Shown here: piece by piece, positions 12,701-21,656 of the stretch
How the letters are laid out: each line of letters opens with the position of its first letter
Numbering within the stretch: position 1 is the stretch's first letter
DNA from: Cryptomeria japonica
Lineage: Eukaryota > Streptophyta > Pinopsida > Cupressales > Cupressaceae
Direction of reading: 5' to 3'
Length of the DNA stretch: 64,000 bases
NCBI RefSeq assembly: GCF_030272615.1
Contig: NC_081411.1
Span: forward strand, 182,302,977 to 182,366,976
Notes under the pieces: model-generated
Told to the model about the DNA's origin: nothing
The model's database searches: none
What the model saw: only the letters and a program-made list of their open reading frames with translations
Made by a program: the position numbers and the translations under genes

Positions 12701-14412
12701 TTACTGTGCAACGTTGCAGAGAACTGCAAATGATTGCAGGAATAGGAGATGTTACAGAGTTTACAGAGCTATACATTAGTGAGTGTCCTAAGCTTGAGGA
12801 GTTGCCAGTTATTTGTGGTCCAAGTTGCTTGGAAAGGATTATAATTGATGGGTGCCAGAAGCTCAATCGCCTTCAGGTGACTGATTGCAGGATTTTGAAA
12901 GGCGTAAGGGGTAAATTTGATTTGGCACAGTTGTGGATGTCTGATTGTCCGGAGCTTGAAGAGCTTCCGTGTTTTGCAAGCCTAGTTCGCCTTGAGGAGG
13001 TTCGCATAATCAGGTGTGGGAAGCTGCAGAAAATAACAATGCCAACAACACTGACAAGCCTGTACTTGGATGCTGGTACAAAACTAATAAGTTTGCCAGA
13101 AATATGCCATCTCAGAAATCTTGTACAACTGATTATTTCTCACTGCTGGCAGCTTGAGCTTGAGTTGAATCTTGAGGATATGAGCTCTCTCCAAAGCATT
13201 GCAATTGCTGGATGTGGGAAACTCAAGTGTTTTCTATTAAACAAATGTCAAAATCTCAAGAGAGTGTCAGGTAACTTTGGTGTGGCACACTTATCCATTT
13301 GTGATTGTCCAGAGCTTGAAGAGCTGCACTGCTTTACACCTTTAAATTACCCTGACGGGTTCCCTTACATGACCCAAATGAGCTGCTGGGAGAGTATTAG
13401 CATTGTCTCTTGTGAGAAGCTACAGAAGATAACACTGCCAAAAACCCTCATCACACTCACAGTGCGGCTTTGCAGAGAATTGCAAATAGTGGAAGGAATC
13501 GAGTTTCCTACAACGCTTAGATATTTAAGCATTAGTGGATGTCCAAAGCTTCAGGAGTTGCCAAGACTTTCTAGATTGAGTTGCTTGAAGAGGGTTGCAA
13601 TTGATACTTGTGAGAAGTTGGATAACATAGCAGGTATTGAAGAGTTGCAGGCATTGGAAGCAATGCAGCTTTTATATTGCAGTGATGCAGCAATACAGAA
13701 TTGCATTCAGAGTTTGGAGGTATTAGTTTCAGGCCTGCTTTTGAATGGCAATCTCATTTCTCATTCTCACCATCGGGACATGTTTTTCAGTTTTGAGTCT
13801 TCACCATCGGTTTTTTTCTCTTAACATGGTTTAGATTTTCCGAAGTATTGTTTTAAGTGGATCTGTAAACGAAAATAATTTCCTTTTGGTGAACTTAATG
13901 TTTTTCCTTTTTCATTTCAGGTTATGCCGTCGGCCTTTATCCAAGTGATTGGAAGAGCAGCAGGTAGAGCAAAGTCAAATTCAAACCCATGTCTCTTTTC
14001 TGAGCCTGATCTTTGTGCAGATTTATTCACTGGACTTGGTACCCACAAAAATAATGTGAAGCAAGATAACGACACTTGGTCGGAGGGTTCCGTGAGTGCA
14101 ATCATCGTTTGTGTTGTTGTTGAGGTTCACAGCTCTACTCCACTTCACACCATAAACGAATCCCTCAAACAATATGCGTGGAAATTTGACTTACGAGAAG
14201 GAGAATGGATAATAACCACTGTAATTACAGACCAACATAAAATAAGGATTTATAATTTCATCCAGCAATTTGAAGATGTTCTTATCGAGCATGGGATAAT
14301 AAGATTGTTGAATGTGGTGCCTGTGATGAAAGGAGAAGAATGGAAAACTTTCCACGTTGTACGTACAATAGTTGAAAAGCTATATCAGAGTACAAAATAT
14401 AGCAGCCTTTGA
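6227..14412 (+). CDS. TIR-NBS-LRR immune receptor, six exons (whole gene span)
   Basis: This is an intracellular plant immune receptor that would recognise pathogen effectors and signal through TIR NADase activity on oligomerisation. My exon model is 6227-6762, 6880-7999, 8099-8416, 8541-10565, 11908-13719 and 13921-14412. All junctions use GT/AG and keep the frame. The total is 6303 bases, 2100 residues plus stop, with no internal stop. Domains: TIR about 35-165, NB-ARC about 240-550, linker 553-658, LRR block one 659-1333, LRR block two 1334-1937, C-terminal domain 1938-2100. P-loop, kinase-2, GLPL and MHD motifs are intact. At about 2100 residues it is far longer than the usual 900-1400 for a TNL, because the LRR exon is duplicated. 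The start is the first ATG (MASSSSS) in the TIR frame. It is the only gene here that looks functional. Confidence 0.9.
6880..7999 (+). CDS. TNL exon 2: NB-ARC nucleotide switch
   Basis: The exon encodes the ATP/ADP-binding switch. Visible motifs in order are the P-loop 'GIFGMGGIGKTT', RNBS-A 'ACFLFDVREA', kinase-2 'FLIVLDDID' with the Asp typical of TNLs, RNBS-B 'VIVTTRD', 'CGGLPLSLQVLG' (GLPL), RNBS-D 'MDIACFF' and 'RMHDHLRDLGRE' (MHD). All key residues are present. The acceptor is CAG ending at 6879 and the donor GTATCA begins at 8000. Without splicing the frame would run to a stop at 8036-8038, adding a short tail with no family resemblance. Confidence 0.88.
8099..8416 (+). CDS. TNL exon 3: NBS-LRR linker
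   Basis: A 106-residue exon joins in phase 0 to 'LKYL' of exon 2, giving 'LKYLESMGFENILAQ', a natural continuation after the ARC2 region. It ends 'LKYLWQDAE' before GTATTC at 8417. Family knowledge places the first irregular leucine-rich repeats here ('IPLENLQCIRISNGYLKYLW'). Intron 2 is 99 bp and intron 3 is 124 bp. Confidence 0.8.
8541..10565 (+). CDS. TNL exon 4: first LRR block
   Basis: This 675-residue exon is made of roughly 21-24-residue leucine-rich repeats of the cysteine-rich plant type, with recurring 'LxxLxIxxCPxLxEL' units such as 'LEELNISACPELTELNL'. The repeats would form the ligand-sensing solenoid. The exon begins after TTTCAG at 8540 and ends 'AIQNCIPMLK' before GTATTA at 10566. 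Its second half is closely similar to the second half of exon 5, including the shared blocks 'LLNKCQNLK', 'SGNF', 'ESISIVSC' and 'AIQNCI'. Confidence 0.88.
10631..11830 (+). mobile_element. LTR-like insertion in TNL intron 4
   Basis: Intron 4 is 1342 bp while its duplicate, intron 5, is 201 bp. The two share their 5' starts (GTATTAxTTCA) and their last about 70 bases, so about 1.1-1.2 kb in the middle of intron 4 is extra. The extra part looks like an LTR with internal flank: TGTTCTTGG at 10631, two copies of TCTATATAA near 11013-11028, TTCTTACA ending at 11310, then TTCAGTAACAGAATG, which resembles a decayed tRNA-iMet primer site. No target duplication was found and no coding sequence is recognisable in 11326-11830. 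Confidence 0.45.
11908..13719 (+). CDS. TNL exon 5: second LRR block (duplicate of exon 4)
   Basis: This exon of 604 residues carries further 21-24-residue repeats ('LTKLVELKISKCPQLDEL', 'LERINIDSCERIHNITLP'). It starts after TTTCAG at 11907 and ends 'AIQNCIQSLE' before GTATTA at 13720, exactly mirroring the end of exon 4. The frame is open throughout and enters and leaves in phase 0, so duplication lengthened the solenoid without breaking the protein. Whether both blocks appear in one mature mRNA cannot be seen from DNA; skipping either exon would also keep the frame. Confidence 0.87.
13921..14412 (+). CDS. TNL exon 6: C-terminal post-LRR domain
   Basis: This exon of 163 residues starts after TTTCAG at 13920 and ends at TGA 14410-14412. 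It is not leucine-rich-repeat sequence. The stretch 'SVSAIIVCVVVEV' followed by 'WKFDLREGEW' resembles the core strand pattern of the C-JID jelly-roll domain found after the LRR of many TNLs and needed for effector contact, but the match is weak by eye. It could instead be a lineage-specific tail. Confidence 0.75.
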   Translation, partial: VMPSAFIQVIGRAAGRAKSNSNPCLFSEPDLCADLFTGLGTHKNNVKQDNDTWSEGSVSAIIVCVVVEVHSSTPLHTINESLKQYAWKFDLREGEWIITTVITDQHKIRIYNFIQQFEDVLIEHGIIRLLNVVPVMKGEEWKTFHVVRTIVEKLYQSTKYSSL

Positions 14413-15131
14413 CTATTAGAGTGGCGTGTTTGATGATTTTTCTTGCACACCAGATGAAAGTAAGATGCTCCTTGTCTCAAAAACATGTATAGATGAAAGA
14501 AACAATGACATTCTATTTAAATATTTTCAAAATATTTTATGGATATAAAGTCAAATCTGATTTATCAAATTCTACACGGCACAAACAAAAAGTATGTTTT
14601 TTAAATTTCAAATATATTTATTTAATTTTTTAACTAGACTATATTTATAAGGTTGAATCATTAAAATGATATTTCTAAAGACTAAACTTTTACTAATCTT
14701 ATTTTCGTCAATTACTTATATATAATATTGTAAAGAAAAATCAACAAAGGAATAAAGATGCTTTGTTTATCCTAGATCTTCCCATGCTATAATGCTATCA
14801 CAAACTAATGGTGCTCATTAAAGTCATGTGAATAGAAATAAAAAATGATATTATGGAAAACACCATCTATTACTTTATCCCATTTGAATCTTCATGTCAA
14901 CACCACATGTTATATATTTATGCAAGAGTTGTTGATTATTACTTTCGCAATTGTTTCTAATTGAAACGATAAAATTCAATATAAGGTAAGTTGAAATAAT
15001 CTAAAAGATAATAATAAGTAGTGATTTCTAATACTCTTAAGAGAAAAACCTACCTTAATATGGTTGATGAATTAATAATTTCATATTTTAAGATGGATTT
15101 ATAATTATTTGTATAATTTTAAAGAGGATAT
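14413..15131. other. TNL 3' flank, no gene seen
   Basis: AT-rich sequence with no coding signal on either strand. A possible polyadenylation signal AATAAA lies at 14751-14756, 340 bases after the stop codon. The last five bases, GATAT at 15127-15131, are the left copy of the target duplication of element A. Confidence 0.6.
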
Positions 15132-16311
15132 TGTAATGGTGAAAAATTAGGGTTTTCACAATTAGATATATAAAAATCACTAATTTTTACTTAGGAACCA
15201 CTACATTAAAATGGGGTAAACTCAATAGATCTAGCCACAAATCAACAAAGATAGAGCTAAAAATTCTATCGGATTTATAGGATTTGAATTGGTTGCCCTC
15301 TTCTAACTTAAATTGTGAAAATGCTGAAATTAAAATAAATATGTTGGAATTGAAATAATTCTGCGTGAACAACGAGCTACATTCGTTGAATCAAGCCACA
15401 AACCTAGATCTAAGTAATGTACAAGTGTATTAGGACCTGTTCCCGGAAGGAGCTCCTAAAATGTTTGTACCAGTATGCCTGTCACACCCATCCTCCACAC
15501 TTTTTTTCATCCAAAAGAGAACTTGTTTCTCTTTATAAATAAAGCTTATCCTGAAGATCACAACTATGTACCCGCTTCATACATGCAAAAAGAAGGGGAA
15601 ATAGGTTGGAAATAGGGATTTGCCTAATTCAAACCATAGTTTAATAATTAACCTTGAATGAAATATTGTAAATACTAAAATAAACAATGGAGAGATATAC
15701 CTTAGATCTACAATGACTAATAATGACGCTTTGCTTCTTGAATGTAATCACAAATGTTGTATGAAATGGCATGAATATGATAAAACTCAAATCATACACA
15801 CATCCTTGTATATGAATGATGTAATTTTGTTTCACAAAGGTTTAATGAAGAGTATGCAGCTTTGAAGATCTCTAAAAATACTTGATGATGAATTCTTCAA
15901 TGCTTGAATGCTTGATTTCTTGGATATGGAGACTTAGATTGAAATGAATTAGTCAAATGTCTTTATATATGAGATCCTCGGTCAATTTATTGATTAGGTC
16001 GACCTTCAATGGTTATAAAGAGCCACCAATTTCATTTCCTGTCGGAGAAATAGTTCTCATCCATCTCTTAAAAATTGGGCCCCATTGAGGGGACCAAGCT
16101 GCTAGAGCCCTATTCCTCCTCAATAAAGGACCAAAATTAAGGCCTACAGAAGAGGACACCCTTCTAAAGAATCATTTGGTAGGTGCATATGGCATAAAAA
16201 TTAGAGTTAAAGAACTGAATGGATCTAGATAGGAGATGAGGGGGAGATGCGATAAAGTAGGGGAACAAACATGAGGTGTAAATTGGCCCGGTGACAATTT
16301 ATGATGTTACA
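15132..16311 (-). repeat. Element A 3' LTR (left)
   Basis: 1180 bp, TGTAATGG...TGTTACA. It aligns along its length with 27545-28669, for example around the shared segments near 15435/27846 and 15680/28040. The adjacent internal bases read, on the minus strand, as a purine-rich tract GTGGGTACTAAA, the likely plus-strand primer. Confidence 0.88.
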
Positions 16312-16869
16312 TTTAGTACCCACTATGATGGGAGTATGAGCCTATGCAAATACTCATAGTAAAGTAGATGAAAGAGAGATGAAGGAGATGGATGAAATGA
16401 GAACAATCACAAGGAGTATAAGACATCACTAATTTCAAGGAACATGGCCCAATCTTAGGATCTTAACTCATTCAAATACATGCAAGGGTACACAAGACAA
16501 GACAGAAAAGAAAAACAAAGTCAAACAAATCCAAAAGGAAAAAGACACACAACACAAAAGCTAAAGAAAAAAAAAAGACCAGAAGTCAACTAGCTGAAGA
16601 CACCTCGATATCAAAATATCTCAGCTACTAATATCATTCTTGAAAAATCTCATCTCAAGAACAAAAGTGATGACATAAAAGAGAAAGACCATGCATCATC
16701 CATGAGCCACCAATAGCAAAGCATGAGATCATGAGGAAAAAAGTGAGGAGCATTGATACACATTCTAGATGTGTTTTTCTAGGTGATCCATGTTTGGGAG
16801 GAGAGTAAGAATAGTCTAGTTGTGTTTTGTTAATTCCACTCATCCTCATGCGTGTGTGCAAGTGATGTC

Positions 16870-17300
16870 TGGTTTCAAGTATATAGAACCCTGTATAAGA
16901 CTTCCTTTTCTCTAGTTTTGAGTGTGCTTCAACCTATTTAAGACATATAATGCAAATGCAAATGCCAAGGGGCAAATATTTGGCTTCATGAACATCTTGT
17001 ATAAGAGTTTTTTTCTCTAGTTTTGAGGATGTATAACCCCATTTGAGATAGGTACATGCCTAGTTTCAAGGACACCCCATGTATGATTTTGTTTTCTCTG
17101 GTTTCAATAATGTATAACCTTGTTTAATATAGATACATGCCTAGTTTCAAGGACATCCCATATAAGAGTTTGGTTTCTCTAGTTTCAGTGGTGTGTACCC
17201 CATCTAAGACACATATCAAATGTTGCATCTAGTTTCAGGCATGAAGCATCTCGTATAAGATTTTGTTTTTTCTGGTTTCAAGAATGCACATTCCATTTAA
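16870..17300. repeat. Irregular tandem repeat in element A
   Basis: About five copies of an approximately 80-110-bp unit, each with a TTTCTCTAGTTTxxAG or TTTCTCTGGTTTCAA core (near 16907, 17019, 17096, 17177 and 17266), followed by an ACCCxxTTTAAGACA-like segment. Element C has a comparable but shorter array at 30610-30810. Confidence 0.65.
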
Positions 17301-17344
17301 GACATGCAAAAATATGGTACAAAGAGGGTGATATGTATGGCCCC

Positions 17345-17385
17345 CCTTTAAGATATCAACATAGCCCTATGTTGATGTCTTAAGG
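17345..17385. repeat. Conserved hairpin in element A
   Basis: An inverted repeat has arms at 17345-17364 and 17367-17385, separated by two bases: ATCAACATAG / CTATGTTGAT in the core, extended outward by TTAAG / CTTAA. The stem is nearly perfect over about 19 bp. The same hairpin occurs at 30861-30900 in element C, followed in both by AGAACAAGGATAC. Confidence 0.8.
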
Positions 17386-18699
17386 AAGCTAGAACAAGGA
17401 TACCCATCTTCAACAGTAAGGAGATATCCTTTAGGTGACAATGTCATGAATCCAAGGTAAAGAAAATACTCTTATAAGAAAGAATAAGACAGTTGAAAAA
17501 GAGATATCTTGCAACAAGTATAAAGAGGATCCTCAGAGGAGAAGAGATCTTCACTTAGAAGACATCTACCTCCAAGAGGATTTCTTGAACAAACATAAAA
17601 TATTCTACCAAAAGAAGGGAAGGAGAACAATAATGTCTACCTTCCCCCTATTGCTAGGTGAGAAGGATTCTTGATAAATGATAACACACTTTTGACCTAA
17701 AGGGAAGGGTAATTTTATAATAAATATACATGGACAAGTGAAAAAGATGTTTTACCCAATGACATACACCTCTTGCATAAGAGAGAATCCTTTAGAAAAC
17801 AACAACTTCACACAAGGAATGACATCAAATCATAAGCAAACGTCACTCAACAAAGAAAAAGTGGATCCTTAGAAAGGATAAGAGAAAGAAATCATTGCCT
17901 CCCAAGTGCAAGGATAATGAGAAGTACAACCTCTATGGAGAGATTAAACATAAGAAAATGTACCATACACTCACATGAAGGAATATTCCATGCATGAAAA
18001 GACATTAATATATGTAAAATACAACTCCAAAGAAAAGGTAATATTCAAAGGAAATGAGAAAAAATTAGGAGATCACATATTTTGGTAAAGAGAAAGATTA
18101 ATCATAAAATACATACCACTCTATGCAGGAAAGGATATGGAAACATGAAAAATGAAAACTCTAAAAGGAATATGATATTTTAGATAGAAATAAAGAAAAG
18201 GATAAGGCTCTTGCCCTCCAAATATAGAGACAAGAATGAATCATGTTTCTACCCCAAGATGTTTGATATTGAAAAAGAATCACTTCTTATGACAAAGAGC
18301 CCCCACTTAAGTCAACTACTAGTGTCATAGCATGAGGAGAAACATGAAGGATGGGGAGAGTTCTAAGGCACTACTTTTTTAGTAAGAAAGAGAGCAAGAT
18401 TACTTATGTGAGGTATGTGAGAAAGATCATATTTTTCTTTAACAAACTATTTAAATGCCTTATACTTTCGAAGAGAATGAGAACCACCATGATGAAAAGA
18501 CAATGCTCACTTCCTTCTTTATGTTTATTATTAAATTTTACAAAAGTAAAGACAACATTCTTATCATACTTCAATTTCCAAAAGATTCTAGTTTCTAATC
18601 GCTCTCAATGATCAATAGGTGTGATTTAATATTTTGAGTTATAGGAAAAGGGTTATTGGAAGAAAAAGGATTGTCATCTATGATTTTAATGATTTCATT

Positions 18700-19581
18700 A
18701 TCAATTTAGCTCTTTTATACTATTTTAAAAATCTTGACAATCATTGGCATGATGGTTGTGAGTTTGATGATATGAACAAATAAAAGTGTTTGAAGAAGAA
18801 CCCTTAGATGGATGATAAGTATTATTTCTTACAAGGTAATCTTTAAAATTTTGAATTTTAAGGAGATCATCCATAGGAGATTATTGATAATTTCCTAAAC
18901 CTTCGTTATTGACTTGTGCAGGAGGGTTTATAGGGACTCTAATTTCTTGTTCAAATTTCCCAAGTCCTTGTTCTCTAAAACCTTGTTTTGATATATGTTA
19001 TAGCCACTCCTATAAGAAGTTCTTAATTGAAAAAAAGGAACATTATAATGGATGTCTTTAAAATTTGTAGTGTAAGTGTATTTAGAAGGAGCAAAGTGAA
19101 AAGTAGATGAACAAGGAATATCTTGTGTAGGGAGATTTTCTATTCTATCATCATGCATATCATCTTTGATGGGTTGGGAAGGAAGATCATTATCATCTAA
19201 GGCCTTGTATTTACTTAATACTATTTTGGAGGATAGCTCATGAATTAAATGCATAACATCATCTTCTCTAGAAATATTTTGATGAAAAACATAGGCTCTA
19301 GGAGAATAAGGTGGATCTAGAGAGATAGAAACACCAAGATTTTGATCTTACCCCACTTGCACTAGGGTATGTGTGTGAGAAGAAGATGGTCCCATGTTGG
19401 TCTTCAATGATTTCTCTATAATAGAGAGATAATTTATATGAGAACTAGCTTGTTCTTCATTCACATTAGATACTCTATGATAGGTACAAGTATTAGGTTT
19501 TCCATTAAAATCTCTAGGAATAGGATCTACAAAAGATTTTAAGTGATCTGTATATGTAATGTATTTTCCTAAAAATATCAT
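18700..19581 (-). pseudogene. Element A gag-like remnant with CCHC-like finger
   Basis: Minus-strand reading from 19581 down to 18928 stays in one frame with a single TAA near 19347, and gives an acidic, Ser/Tyr-rich protein I do not recognise. A frame-shifted stretch near 18778-18728 gives 'CSYHQTHNHHANDCQDF', clearly related to 'CKYHQTHGHSTNECQDLK' of element C and to the finger of plant Ty3 Gag proteins. No protease, reverse transcriptase or integrase motif is present. The role is inferred as nucleocapsid-like. Confidence 0.55.
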
Positions 19582-19940
19582 GATAAGACAACATGCACTA
19601 TAAATGAAAGCTTTGATACCTAATTGATTGAAAGGAAGAAATATGGAAATTTAAAAAATGCGATATGCCAAAGTGCTATGAATGAAAAGAAGCAATGTGA
19701 AGTGAAAGAAAGAAGTATCCAACACATGATTATGATAAATGTAAGAAAAAAGAAATGTAATCATATGTTAAATAGAAAATGAATCAGATCTATTAAGTGC
19801 CATTATGAATATTTAAAATCAAATCTGAAAATTAAAGTGATCAATTAGAAAACCCACAAATCTAATTAACCAAAATAAATTAGGGTTTTTATAAATAAGC
19901 CTATAACTTTATGCAATTCGATTAAAGTAAGATATATGAT

Positions 19941-21411
19941 TGATAACTCAATGATGAACGAATAGTACCAACCAGTACTGAGAGGGGGGGGATTGAATCA
20001 GTACAAACAAAAACACACTCTTAAACTGGTTTGTCAGCAGACACTGTGCATTGACAGACAAACAACAACATCGGTCCTTAAACAGAGTACAACCGACAAA
20101 ACCCAGAATAACTGAGACAAGCATAAACTGGTTGACACTTATCTTCTCATACAATCTAACACTTCATTTCCATTTCCCCCTAATGCATGAACAGGTAATC
20201 TACCATCAAAGATATACATATAAGCAACTAGATCAACATGATTCACCATTTGACAGAAAACAACATAGCATCACATGAAGAAGACATCACACATGACACA
20301 CATATTTTTCACATGGAAACCCAACTAGGAAAAACCACGGTGGGGATGAATACCCACAAGCTTGTTTTTGAACCCTTTAGAAGTCCGCTCTGTTAGGAGC
20401 CTTGTCCGGTTAAAGACTGATACAATAGGTTCTGTTAGGAACTGATCCTGTTAGGGATCACCGGGTTAAGGGATGGCTAGAATACCTGGTTAAGGGTTAA
20501 ACCCTGTTAAAGGTTGCCTTGTTAGAGGATTTCAAGAACTCAATGGTTTTGAGTCACCCTATTAAAGGATTTACAGCAAGTCGGTTAAAGCTACCCTGTT
20601 AAGGGATTTTCCAACTATTGAGGTGGTTAGAGATCAATAGGTATTCCAATGATTTGGTAACAACACTCAATGCCAATGCAGATCCTCTTAAGCTCCTTTT
20701 CACCTTCTGCACTTACACTCTGCAGGTATCACTTCTCTCTTTTGTTCTGGCAAGAATCACGTATCTCTTATCTTGGATATACACACACAACTTTTGCCAG
20801 AAACTTCAAAAAGAAACACAACATCGACCTTATAGGAAACAGACAAGTCGATAGCATAAACCATAAACCCTAAACCTGTTAGGTTAAGGAATTGAAAATG
20901 GTTCAATCCTGACAGTTGAGCACACTGCATTAAATGCAACAGTCTTGATCCAATCTCAAGGTATTCTTCATCGTTCATTTTCCACCAATTTCATGGTGGC
21001 TGATAACCCATCACACGTTATCACCGTTTATAGACTTCACACATTCCTGAGGTAGATAGGAACAATCTCCTTCATGCAAGATCCTTCACACACACAAGGC
21101 TTACATGGCAACATGATCTGTTCTTCATTATCATGCTAACTCATCACACAAGTCACTGGTTGAGCCACATAGGCTTGAAGCACTTCAACCGAAAACCCTG
21201 AAGTTGAGACTATCAATCGGTAGTCATACAACACTTCCATGTGTCGGTTCCCATAACCATATGCCGGTTCACCTTGAACAAACACACTGCTTCACTTTGG
21301 CACAAATGTCGGTTCACAATGTTACACCGGTTCTCTTCTCTGCATCATATTGACATCAATGACAAAACACAATGTCATTATGTCCTCATACTAGTTCACA
21401 TAATGCCAACA
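19941..21411 (-). repeat. Element B 3' LTR (left)
   Basis: 1471 bp, plus-strand ends TGATAACTCA...GCCAACA. It is very similar to 25825-27296 with scattered substitutions. Between about 20380 and 20610 it holds an array of short GTTAAAGG / GTTAGGGAT-type units also seen in the LTRs of D and G. Confidence 0.93.
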
Positions 21412-21656
21412 ATCTCCCCCTTTGGCATTGATGGCAATATACAAAGATATCTCTTCACTTCACATCTTCTCCCCCAATTTATGCAGATATCTTCTTTGGT
21501 TCACATTTTCTCCCCCTTTGACAACAATGCCAAAGTCGAGGCACAAGCTGCCCTGTTCCATTATGCTACTCCCCCTGAGGAGTAGCATCCTTCAACACAT
21601 CAACCAAAAAAAAAAAATTGACTATGCAATACCTGATTGATGTGGAGCATATGCTT
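21412..21656 (-). promoter_or_regulatory. Element B multiple polypurine tracts
   Basis: On the plus strand CTCCCCC motifs recur at about 21414, 21470, 21510 and 21569; on the element's own strand these are GGGGGAG tracts. The first directly abuts the LTR (CCAAAGGGGGAGAT). The others are spaced upstream, the Sirevirus pattern. Confidence 0.8.

Larger units (their letters stand above)
16312..18690. other. Element A 3' non-coding region
   Basis: About 2.4 kb without a recognisable gene on either strand. It contains an irregular tandem repeat and a strong hairpin, listed separately, and otherwise purine-rich AAGAGAAAG-type sequence on the plus strand. The equivalent region of element C (29937-31840) has the same order of parts, so this is an intrinsic region of the family and not random decay. 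Confidence 0.6.

Noticed and set aside
20860-20880. Telomere-like CCCTAAA units (also 26740-26760)
   Set aside because: Only two or three imperfect units, present in both LTRs of element B; they are LTR sequence and not an interstitial telomere.
20051-21640. Several open frames inside element B's LTR (also 25935-27350)
   Set aside because: Paired copies in the two LTRs show them to be LTR sequence with no protein similarity.
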